12,248 nucleotides of DNA from Trichomonas tenax (GCA_023091735.1 JALKBU010001348.1:1-12248), one strand, 5' to 3'. Shown: positions 1-7,146, numbered from the stretch's first letter. The notes: generated by a model not told the origin, from the sequence alone. Numbers and translations: made by a program.

Positions 1-44
1 CTGAAATATACAACTATAATAAATAACAGTAGTATTAATCCCAT
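1..44 (-). CDS. N-terminus of a small hydrophobic (membrane) protein, cut by the left edge
   Basis: On the minus strand an ATG at 44-42 follows the leader ATTAAATG. It opens a frame of 14 complete codons reading MGLILLLFIIVVYF before the window ends. The peptide is almost wholly hydrophobic and would form a transmembrane segment or signal anchor. It lies 36 bases downstream of the stop of the 81-350 gene, on the same strand, so the two may be a pair. Small membrane proteins occur in many Polinton-like and virophage elements, but no family can be named from 14 residues. The frame could be chance, since AT-rich DNA readily encodes Leu, Ile and Phe. The ATG context shared with its neighbours is the main support. 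Confidence 0.3.
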   Translation of the reverse strand, partial: MGLILLLFIIVVYF

Positions 45-60
45 TTAATAAAAATAAAAA

Positions 61-91
61 TTTATTTTTGGATCAATATTTTAATGTTTTA
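61..91 (+). repeat. 31-bp direct repeat, copy 1 (end of the minus-strand small gene)
   Basis: This stretch matches 2101-2131 at 27 of 31 positions in the same orientation. Both read TTTATTTTTGG, then a variable centre, then ATTTTAATGTTT. This copy includes the last codons and stop of the 81-350 gene. One of the four differences, T for C in the left arm of the inverted repeat (position 77 here, 2117 in the other copy), turns a C-G pair into a T/G wobble. Confidence 0.6.
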
Positions 92-350
92 GTTTAGAAA
101 CAACCCATGAACCAACATCAGATATAACATCATTTGTATTTATCGCAGATTTTCTCTCACCATTATTATTTACACCAAATTCAAATCCAACTTTTGGTAA
201 ATTTTCCTTAACTTTATTACCGAATTGAGCACCAAATGAACTAGCTACAGGTTTAACAACATTATTTGTTAACCAATTATATCCAGATTTAATTCCACGA
301 CCACTTTTCTTAGCAACATCTTTAAGTTTTTTCCAAAATCCTCAAGCCAT
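81..350 (-). pseudogene. Small basic virion-like protein, 89 codons, with in-frame TGA at codon 3
   Basis: The minus strand reads ATG (350-348), GCT, TGA (344-342), then 86 open codons to TAA (83-81), which overlaps a TAAA. After the stop the protein begins GFWKKLKDVAKKSGRGIKSG. It is Lys-, Gly- and Asn-rich with two further Trp residues, and the N-terminal half could form an amphipathic basic helix. The length, basic amphipathic start and position beside a capsid gene recall small membrane-active minor virion proteins such as adenovirus protein VI. This is a resemblance of character only, not an identified homology. There is no Met downstream of the TGA, so ordinary translation from this ATG cannot yield the protein. 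Either the gene is dead, the TGA is read through, or it is a sequencing error. The gene is divergent from the capsid gene, with 62 bases between their ATGs. Confidence 0.55.
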
Positions 351-412
351 TTTAATTATAAATAAAATTTTGAAATTAATACCATTATTTATGTTTTTTT
401 ATTTTATTTAAA
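351..412. promoter_or_regulatory. 62-base divergent promoter region between two element genes
   Basis: This is the whole space between the ATG of the minus-strand small gene (350) and the ATG of the capsid gene (413). It is almost purely A/T. No TCA followed by a pyrimidine lies within about 30 bases of either ATG, so the host Inr is missing. Both genes begin directly after TAAAATG-type leaders (AATTAAAATG and TATTTAAAATG). Transcription in both directions must start here or inside the genes. The role of the A/T leader as a promoter is inference. Confidence 0.4.
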
Positions 413-2077
413 ATGAATTCGGCATTTAATACAAGGCTAAATAATAACAACAATTTACAGGGTAATGTTGCACAATATTTTGAAAATCTAAAATCCCTGG
501 TACAAATTAATGATGGTATTCGAAGTTTTCAATTACGTACAGTTGATTGCCTTGACCAATCAGCACCATTTACCGAAGGACAAGAAACAAGAATTGCTAT
601 AACACATTCTGATTTTGATATCACACAATTGTCAGATGGATTTCTTACATTTAATGTTAAGTTAAATCTTCAGTTACAGGGACTTGATCTAAACTTTACC
701 GATGATGAACATTTGTGTAAACTTTTCGTTGGATTTAAATCAAGTAATCAAATATTTGATCAATTAGAAATAATGTGTAATAACAGATCTACAGGATATC
801 AGCAAAACGAATGTGTACGTGAAGAATTTGCTTATAGTACTATCAAACCACATAATGAGAAAAAGACTAAGAAATATACACATTCATTATATGAAAACGT
901 TGAAAATCTTTCTGAATCGATTGCTGGAACATACGTTAATTTAATGGATTTCAAAGAAAATAACGGATATAAGGAAGTGAGCTTTGAACTTAATGTTCCT
1001 ACTGAAGATCTTTTGTGTTTACAAGCTTTCGATATGTTTGTTAATAAAATTATGGGTGAACTTGAATTGAAGTTTTATCCAAGATCTATGGGATTAGTAT
1101 GGTGTTCAATAAACCCAGAAAAAGTTAAGGATTATAAGCTAATAAGAGAAAATGAACAAATTGATGGTATATTTACGAAAAATTCTTCAGAATGTTTTAC
1201 ACATCAATTTATTCAGATAAATAATACAGCAAAGGGTATCGTAAAATTTTCTAAAACAACAACTGGTTCTACTAACGATATAATTCAATATACAGCAACA
1301 CCAGGAAATCTCAAGTTAATGGTTAATAGTATGTCCATTACAATGCTTAAGTCCAATATGTTCGGATTTAATATTATCGATAATGCTGTATCATTAATTC
1401 GTAACCAATTATCAAATTCACCATTAATTATTCCATCACAAGAATTAGAATATAACGCATTCCCATTAGCTGCTACAAAAGCTGGTGTCCAATCAACAGT
1501 TAACATGCCATTGAATAACGTAACATGTATTTCAGTAATGTTCCCTAAACATAATAACGATTATACTGTTTTTGAAAATCCTATTTATGATAATGTCCAA
1601 TTAACAGTTAATGGTAAGAATATACCAGATCAAGTTATTTCAACACTTGTTGCAAGATGTTTACAGTACCAATTAGTCGCATCAGATCTTTCAAGCGGTT
1701 TGAAATGTATTAAGGAATATGAAGATTCGTTAACAATGGTTAAAAATGAATCCAGCAAAGGTACCAGATATGCTAATCCGTTAAGTGATGTTAGTAGTTT
1801 TATGCTGAATTCTCAATGTGAAAGATCTAACGCAGGTTATAAATTTGATGGTTTCGATAGTGATGGTCAAAATGTTTCCATACAATTTAGAGGACAACCA
1901 ATTTATTCAGGTGATAACGATACATATTATAAAGCTATTGATGGATATTCTCCACAAATCTTATCTAAGCCACAACCACTACAAATATGGTTATGTCGTG
2001 ATACATATTTCGTAGCTGGCCCTGGAATGCTTCAGTATATTAAGACCGGAAGCCCACAAGGTTCACAAGCCCCATAA
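413..2077 (+). CDS. Maverick/Polinton-type major capsid protein (double jelly-roll), intact
   Basis: This 554-residue frame is uninterrupted. Residues 10-14 are a run of five Asn. The body alternates short hydrophobic beta-strand-like stretches with polar loops throughout, with no signal peptide, membrane helix or enzyme motif. It has the extended all-beta look and length (roughly 500-700 residues) of the double jelly-roll capsid proteins of Polintons, virophages and adenovirus-like viruses. Such proteins form trimeric capsomers of icosahedral virions. A stretch from about residue 100 (FVGFKSSNQIF, then LEIMCNNRSTGYQQNE) resembles what I recall of conserved trichomonad Maverick capsid proteins. 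The stop TAA overlaps TAAA at 2075-2078. The start is the first ATG, reached through an A/T leader without a host Inr. It is the only fully open gene of the element seen here. Fold-based assignment is from family knowledge and not proven by an alignment. Confidence 0.72.
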   Translation: MNSAFNTRLNNNNNLQGNVAQYFENLKSLVQINDGIRSFQLRTVDCLDQSAPFTEGQETRIAITHSDFDITQLSDGFLTFNVKLNLQLQGLDLNFTDDEHLCKLFVGFKSSNQIFDQLEIMCNNRSTGYQQNECVREEFAYSTIKPHNEKKTKKYTHSLYENVENLSESIAGTYVNLMDFKENNGYKEVSFELNVPTEDLLCLQAFDMFVNKIMGELELKFYPRSMGLVWCSINPEKVKDYKLIRENEQIDGIFTKNSSECFTHQFIQINNTAKGIVKFSKTTTGSTNDIIQYTATPGNLKLMVNSMSITMLKSNMFGFNIIDNAVSLIRNQLSNSPLIIPSQELEYNAFPLAATKAGVQSTVNMPLNNVTCISVMFPKHNNDYTVFENPIYDNVQLTVNGKNIPDQVISTLVARCLQYQLVASDLSSGLKCIKEYEDSLTMVKNESSKGTRYANPLSDVSSFMLNSQCERSNAGYKFDGFDSDGQNVSIQFRGQPIYSGDNDTYYKAIDGYSPQILSKPQPLQIWLCRDTYFVAGPGMLQYIKTGSPQGSQAP

Positions 2078-2100
2078 AATAATTTAGATAATAATTAATT

Positions 2101-2131
2101 TTTATTTTTGGGTAAACATTTTAATGTTTAA
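2101..2131 (+). repeat. 31-bp direct repeat, copy 2, with an 8-bp inverted repeat
   Basis: The second copy lies in the gap between the capsid gene stop (2077) and the next element gene (2155). Within it TAAACATT (2113-2120) and AATGTTTA (2123-2130) are perfect inverted arms separated by TT. The repeat begins 23 bases after the capsid stop and ends 23 bases before the next ATG. It could act in mRNA 3' end formation or as a protein-binding site. No function is known to me. Confidence 0.6.
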
Positions 2132-2154
2132 CTGCAAAGTTTTTTCGTATTAAA

Positions 2155-2541
2155 ATGTTTATTGATAATTATTCAGAAAATATTACTAAAACATATTTAT
2201 GGTATTACAAACCTGATAGAAATTTAGTTGAAGAAGCAATAATTAACTTACCACCAGAATTTACGGCAAGCAAAAATCGTAAATATATAATTGTAGAAGA
2301 TATTAAAGTATTAGTAGGTTCGAAATATTGGTCGGATACTGTGGCACATGCTGATTTCGTTGAACGTGATAAATATTTTGATTCTGCTATTTGTGCCTGT
2401 AATGGTACCGAAGCTAGACATTTATTAAAATAGGAGATAATTAGACCATGAAGAAGTTTCAAATTATGGTTCACAAATCCATACGGTAATAGAGAAACAC
2501 AAGTTAAAACAATAATTGCTAGATTTTTATTAGTTTATTAG
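2155..2541 (+). pseudogene. Small element gene behind the capsid gene, 128 codons, two in-frame stops; possible minor capsid/penton
   Basis: The frame opens at ATG 2155 after the leader GTATTAAAATG and runs 92 codons to TAG (2431-2433). The same frame continues protein-like past TAG and past a TGA at 2449-2451 (codon 99). It includes FKLWFTNPYGNRE (codons 102-114) and ends at TAG 2539-2541. An aromatic-Asn-Pro-Tyr-Gly-Asn turn between hydrophobic strands suits a beta-sandwich. In Polintons the single jelly-roll penton (minor capsid) gene often lies near the major capsid gene. Position, size and composition make a penton-like role plausible but unproven. The 92-residue product might still be made. 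If so, it would lack the last quarter. No host Inr is present upstream. Confidence 0.5.
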
Positions 2542-2562
2542 ATTTTATTTTAAATAAATATT

Positions 2563-2793
2563 ATGTCGGGACTTCTAACATTTAATATCTTACAATTACA
2601 ACAGGAAATAGCAAAACAATCAAATTACAGGCGAATGGAATTCGCAATACAAAACAGATGTTTTGTCAGAAGAAAAAATAAATTATCAACTATTGTGGAA
2701 GTTAAACAAAACGTGTAACCAAAAATTGAGGAAATTAAAACGATACTATTAAATCATTATGACGCTATAAACAATAAAATATTAGTCATATAA
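2563..2793 (+). pseudogene. Small unknown element gene, 75 sense codons, with one in-frame TAA
   Basis: An ATG 21 bases after the previous gene's final stop starts a frame of 51 codons, beginning MSGLLTFNILQLQQEIAKQS. It reaches TAA at 2716-2718, then runs 24 further codons in the same frame to TAA at 2791-2793. Both parts are Gln/Lys/Asn/Ile-rich and likely helical, and the second part (PKIEEIKTILLNHYDAINNK) looks like a continuing amphipathic helix. The spacing and strand match the two genes before it, so it is probably another structural or accessory gene of the element. I recognise no family. The short size makes a chance frame possible, but the continuation across the stop argues for a broken gene. 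Confidence 0.4.
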
Positions 2794-5085
2794 TTTCACA
2801 GTCTAATTAATTTTTGCATTCAATTTTTATAAAAATATTTTGACATTTTAATTATAGAATTCTGTGGTAACAATAGTCTAGATTTAGAATTTCATATTTT
2901 TATTAGATTTATAATTTTGAATTAATATTCAAGTCATATTGTTCGTTTGTTGTCAGTTAAAAATTAGTGAATAATGTAATATTCTTATATCACAACAATA
3001 CTATCAAATCAAAAATCAACTTGATTTTCTATGAAAATTCAAAATATTTGTTTACTACTCAAATACTGACTTTTGTTACGATATTTCAATTTATTTGAAT
3101 AACCTTCTGAATCAATTGAAAGGCGTTTCAATCAATTGAGAACATTGAGAGCCGAGCGTGTTTGACATATATCACATGTCTGCGTGAAATAATGCGACGT
3201 AAATGGAGTTAATTTTTTTATGACAGTTTTACTTCGAAAATTTGTAAACTAAACAAAATTAACTTTGTGAATGAAGTTTTCATATGTAGATGTTGTCTAC
3301 TCCTTTTGACTGTCTTTTTCAGTTTGTTACAATTGGGTTAGCGAACTTTTGTATGCTCAAATAAAATTGCTTGACAATGGTCTCAACGTTTATTCACCTG
3401 CCGTTTAACAGTAAATATCTCTTTTCAAGGTGAGTTATAAGCAAATATCAAATGATACGCATAAAAGAGATTAGTTTTTTACCAAATACATGCATATTTG
3501 ATCAAGAAACATATTGATACAATCATGTTACCAACAATGTTTTATAATTCAATGAAGATAAAGTCTAAATTTGTCTTTAACTGAAGTTATTGAGATTTGA
3601 GCTTAAACGAGACATAAATTTTACATTTTATCATTTATTCTGTTAAAGATAGTGGAAAAAAAATGAAATAAAATGAATACACAAAAGCGAGAATAAGATC
3701 AATTGATTAAAAGTGTCATAAACAGAAAAAAAATTTTAGGATCAAATATATCTACAAACAGCATTTTGGATATTGAAGCATTCAAACTTTAGAAGAAATA
3801 AATCTCTGAATAAGTGATCAATTTTTGAATGTACAATTTAATAATTGATAATATATAACCACTTATCATTATATCGATGATATCATTACTAAATATCTTC
3901 CTCAAAAGGTTTTAACAATTTTAATAACTGAAAAACAAAATCAGATAATATATCAGCTAAAGAAAGAGATTTTGCAATTATGTATTTATAAAAGTAACTG
4001 TTTTATGAGCAATTGAATTTTCATTATTTTGTTAATCTTGGTTCTTTGATATATATCAATCCGATCCCTTTCCGCTTCATACAAACTTTTCAATTACTAA
4101 ATTTTTCTTAATCTTATCAAAATTAGAAAATCAATTTCATAATGAAAATGCACGCAATGGGATATAATAGGCAACAGTTTTTCATTGACAATTACATTTT
4201 GTATTCAAATTAATAATTACAGAAAATTTATAAAATTTCAGAAGGCGTTTTTTAGATAATAGATAATTCCCGTTTTCTTCATTATGTCTGCAAAATGCAG
4301 CCGAAAATACTCATATCTTTATTAATTTGACCACTTTATTCTATAAAAATAAGAACCCTCAGACATGTTTTAACTCTCAGATTTGATTTTTAGCGACCAA
4401 AATTGGCAAAATTAGCATTATCATTATGTAAATGTTATAATAAACCATATTTTAAAAATGGATAAGGTTAAAAATGACGTTTTTCACAATTTATTTGACA
4501 CTATTTACATTAATAAAATAGTATATATGATGCTAATTATTTTTCCATCGTTTTTATTTTTGAAAACTTTATTTTATTAATCAATAATTTCAGCAAATTC
4601 ATTGGGAGGCTATGAATATAAGTTGGTGCATCACATTAAAAACATGTAATATCTTCATGTGTCTATGTATATTGTCATTTCCGCAATGATTTTGTCTATT
4701 TATAAATTAAGATACTGAACAATTATTCAAATATGAGCTTGTATTATTTGTAATATGTTACTATGTTGTTGGCATGCGATATATTTATAATAAATATTGC
4801 TATTTACTCAATAATAAGCTGATATCAAATTGTTAATGAAAAATATGAAACGATATTATATATGTTTAACACTCCAACTATGTATGGCATCACATAAGAG
4901 TTATATTTTCCCATACATGCTTGATCTGGTTCTGACCCCCAGGGTTGATACACTTCTGAAAGATCGAAACACTTACTTCTTCTTTTCTAAGCCATTTTGA
5001 ACAATAATCTCAAGAATATAGGTGTAGGGGAGATAGGATTTAGGTAGAAAAGAGTACCAAAAAAACTGTATAATTGTAGATTTTT

Positions 5086-5107
5086 TTAATATCCTACTTT
5101 TGAGAGA
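5086..5107 (+). repeat. Upstream direct repeat of the kinase gene, copy 1
   Basis: The 22-mer starting TTAAT and containing CCTACTTTTGAG matches 5196-5217 at 19 of 22 positions. The two copies start exactly 110 bases apart. This copy lies about 190 bases before the kinase transcription start. Confidence 0.55.
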
Positions 5108-5195
5108 ATTTTTACAAAACGAGCGGTTATTTTTAATTCCGCGTCTATACTCGAGCGTATTATAAAAAATGGTGCAATGGCTTACAAAGATGCGA

Positions 5196-5217
5196 TTAAT
5201 GACCTACTTTTGAGGGA
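5196..5217 (+). repeat. Upstream direct repeat of the kinase gene, copy 2
   Basis: This is the partner of 5086-5107 and ends 59 bases before the predicted +1 at 5276. Being same-strand and promoter-proximal, the pair could be binding sites for an upstream activator. A local duplication is the simpler alternative. Confidence 0.55.
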
Positions 5218-5273
5218 GCTTCTCAACATTCAACTCATTCAAAAGTTTGCCTCTCAATCTTTAGAGTGGATTG

Positions 5274-5280
5274 TCACTTT
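5274..5280 (+). promoter_or_regulatory. Inr core promoter (TCACTTT) of the kinase gene
   Basis: TCACTTT fits the trichomonad initiator TCA(+1)-pyrimidine-T/A. The predicted +1 is A5276, which gives a 16-17 base leader to ATG 5293. A second Inr-like TCATTC at 5235-5240 has no nearby ATG and is a weaker candidate. Confidence 0.75.
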
Positions 5281-5292
5281 TTATATTTAATC

Positions 5293-6594
5293 ATGCTCTA
5301 TCCTCAAGTCCATTCTCCGACAGAAATTTACGACAAATTACACGACTACAACATTAGCAGCACGATTACAGCACATGGATTATACTCCCAAATTCGCACA
5401 GCTTATCATCGCATTCATCGTATCCCTTTAGCTGTTAAAATTATATCGAAAAACAGAATTGCAACTATCGCGAAAAGGCATCGTATACTATTTAACGAAA
5501 CAATTCTCTCACCATTACTCGATCATCCAAACATCATTCATGTTGAAGAAATTATCGAAAATCATTCTAAAATCTTTCAATTTATGCAATTAGCGGAGAA
5601 GGGAGATCTTCTTCATATATTACAGAGATCACCACCAGATCAAAAAACAAGCTTCAGATACGTTGAGCAATTACTCTGTGCCGTTGAAAGAATTCATTCG
5701 TTAGGAATTGTTCACAGAGACATAAAGTTGGAGAATATATTGATATCCTCGAACGACGTCTTAAAGTTGACTGACTTCGGCATGGCTTCTATCACTTCAG
5801 ATGGAATCATGAATGATAACTGCGGAACCTTTGAATACTCAGCTCCGGAGGCAATCTCGCATCCAGAGTTCGATGGTTTCAAGGCAGATATGTGGGGCGT
5901 TGGCATTATCATGTACGTCCTTTTCTCAAAGCGTCTTCCTTACGAGGATGTTAGAGAAGGTTATGACTACTCTAAGCCAGTCGACTTCTCTCACATTCCA
6001 GCTCCACTTCAGGAGCTCTGCAAGAGATGCTTATCTCTTAATCCAAACGAAAGACCATACGCAGATGAAGCGCGTAGGATGCTCGGCCACAAGAACACAT
6101 ATCCAATCTTTTCTGCTCTCGCTCAGGATCCAAGAACTTTCGATCAGTTTACTGCTTCTAAGCTTTGCCAGACAATTGGTCTCCCAATTGGTGAGATCAG
6201 AGCAGACATAGAGTCAGAAGAGTTTTCAGAAATCAAAGTCCTCGCTGTTTTGATGAATCAGAGAAGCCTTATCCTCAGACCAGCTGCCAGAGCAGTTTCT
6301 GAGCCAACACACAGACCAACACAACTCTATGCAAGCAAATTCAAAGCAGATGGATCCGATGTTCTTCAGGCAATAAGAGATTATCTTCTCCCAAAGCGTT
6401 GTCTCATTTCATCACCACTCTCAGATTCACCAGAAATAGTCCTCAATGGAAAGCACGAAGATAAAAGAGTATCTTTCACATGCAATGATACTCCAGATGG
6501 TTACTGTTCTATCGAAATGTACCCTGATGAAGGGTCTGATGATGTTTGTCGCTCTGTTATTCGTCATTTACAAAAAAGTTTTGTTGTTTGTTAA
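5293..6594 (+). CDS. CAMK-like serine/threonine protein kinase, 433 aa
   Basis: The enzyme transfers phosphate from ATP to Ser/Thr of target proteins, probably in the cytoplasm. The kinase domain spans residues 20-275. It has the ATP-anchoring Lys49 in LAVKI, helix-C Glu69, the catalytic loop HRDIKLEN (141-148, Asp143), DFG at 161-163 and an APE motif ending at Glu186. WGVGIIMYVL and NPNERP (residues 251-256) are typical of the CAMK/SNF1-like group. The glycine-rich loop is degenerate: only Gly29 is seen where three Gly are usual. Residues 284-325 resemble the UBA-like segment that follows some SNF1/BRSK-type kinase domains, and the last 45 residues could be a KA1-like end; both are inference. 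The start is ATG 5293, just after an Inr at 5274. A longer frame from GTG 5266 is rejected because it begins upstream of the Inr +1. The stop overlaps TAAA (6592-6595). The substrate is unknown. Confidence 0.9.
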   Translation: MLYPQVHSPTEIYDKLHDYNISSTITAHGLYSQIRTAYHRIHRIPLAVKIISKNRIATIAKRHRILFNETILSPLLDHPNIIHVEEIIENHSKIFQFMQLAEKGDLLHILQRSPPDQKTSFRYVEQLLCAVERIHSLGIVHRDIKLENILISSNDVLKLTDFGMASITSDGIMNDNCGTFEYSAPEAISHPEFDGFKADMWGVGIIMYVLFSKRLPYEDVREGYDYSKPVDFSHIPAPLQELCKRCLSLNPNERPYADEARRMLGHKNTYPIFSALAQDPRTFDQFTASKLCQTIGLPIGEIRADIESEEFSEIKVLAVLMNQRSLILRPAARAVSEPTHRPTQLYASKFKADGSDVLQAIRDYLLPKRCLISSPLSDSPEIVLNGKHEDKRVSFTCNDTPDGYCSIEMYPDEGSDDVCRSVIRHLQKSFVVC

Positions 6595-6678
6595 ATATGT
6601 TAATTTTTTCCGTTTACTCATTTAATTTTTTTTTCAATCAACCCAATTTTTGTATTGGCTCTGAAAACAATTATTTTT

Positions 6679-6705
6679 GTACTATTATCATCTCTTTTAT
6701 AGTAC
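6679..6705 (+). repeat. Inverted repeat downstream of the kinase gene (7-bp arms)
   Basis: GTACTAT (6679-6685) and ATAGTAC (6699-6705) are perfect arms around a 13-base loop, 85 bases after the kinase stop. It could form in the 3' flank. The poly(A) signal is already at the stop codon, so a role in mRNA ending is not needed. Confidence 0.4.
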
Positions 6706-7120
6706 TGTTTTGATATTTACATTCAGTTTTGTAATAAACGATTAAATGATTATTTCTATTATTTTTCACTGTACGCAACAGCGTGGAATTGATAATTTTG
6801 TTCATGTGAAAATCAGGTTTTTATTTTTCCTTTATCTGAACCCGTAATGCTTTTGGATAGTTAGCCGTGCTCACAAAGGACTTATAAACGGAGAATCGCG
6901 GAAATTCGGAGTAAATTTACAAATTGATGAAATGTCAAAGTCATATCCGATCGTTTTATCTAGGGAGAACAAACCGCATTGTCGAAAGACTGACTGAGGC
7001 AACGGTAATTTCCCTTTTTCTTGAAGATATGAAATTTGCAAATCTTATTTTTGTTTTTATGACATAATCTTTAAAATTTATTAAGAAACTATAGATAAAA
7101 ACACTAATTATATGATACAT

Positions 7121-7146
7121 TTCGAAAAATAATAATATTTTTCGAA
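7121..7146 (+). repeat. Perfect 11-bp inverted repeat upstream of PSMD9
   Basis: TTCGAAAAATA (7121-7131) and TATTTTTCGAA (7136-7146) are exact inverted complements around a 4-base loop (ATAA). It lies about 180 bases before the PSMD9 Inr. It may be a dimer-binding site or a cruciform; no known element is recognised. Confidence 0.55.

Larger units (their letters stand above)
1..2793. mobile_element. Maverick/Polinton-like element, partial (structural-gene region)
   Basis: This block holds a capsid-type gene and four tightly packed small reading frames, with gaps of about 20-80 bases. That packing is unlike the kilobase gaps around the host genes to the right. Codons are very AT-rich and the leaders lack the trichomonad Inr present at every host gene here. 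Mavericks (Polintons) are large virus-like DNA transposons that encode a retroviral-type integrase, protein-primed DNA polymerase B, an FtsK/HerA-like ATPase, a cysteine protease and capsid proteins; they are abundant in trichomonads. Only the structural portion is visible. The left part lies beyond the window. The right limit is uncertain: the last element-like frame ends at 2793, and no terminal inverted repeat or target-site duplication can be shown from one end. The assignment rests on the MCP-like gene and the layout. Confidence 0.7.
2794..5273. other. About 2.5 kb AT-rich gap between the element and the kinase gene; no gene supported
   Basis: No frame of useful length opens with ATG in either strand, and I see no tRNA, rRNA or recognisable snRNA. 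Small items are present. A short inverted motif (CACAG at 2797-2801, CTGTG at 2862-2866, with TAATTA inside each side) lies just past the last element frame. A 7-bp-arm hairpin (ATTGAAA/TTTCAAT, loop GGCG) lies around 3115-3132. A patch at about 4918-5045 is richer in G and C than its surroundings. Two copies of a 22-bp repeat lie upstream of the kinase. The gap is long for a trichomonad intergenic space and may hold decayed element DNA. Confidence 0.5.

Noticed and set aside
1285..1506. 73-codon minus-strand frame inside the capsid gene
   Set aside because: It is antisense to an intact 554-codon gene and shows no domain.
2448..2489. Alternative reading of the region after the TAG in the third element gene as a new ORF starting ATGAAG
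   Set aside because: It stops after 13 codons, while the original frame continues for 30 codons with a better protein-like stretch, so a nonsense change fits better than a new gene.
81..2793. Alternative genetic code explaining the stops in the small element genes
   Set aside because: TGA, TAG and TAA all occur as interrupters, while the capsid gene uses TGG for Trp and ends in TAA. No single reassignment explains this, so decay or error is simpler.
2794..5273. Possible tRNA, snRNA or CRISPR-like content in the long gap
   Set aside because: No TTCGAA-type T-loop with acceptor pairing, no recognisable snRNA motif and no regularly spaced repeats were seen.
5266..5292. Nine-residue N-terminal extension of the kinase from a GTG codon
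   Set aside because: GTG is not a normal start in a eukaryotic nucleus, and the Inr +1 (5276) lies inside the extension, so it would not be in the mRNA.
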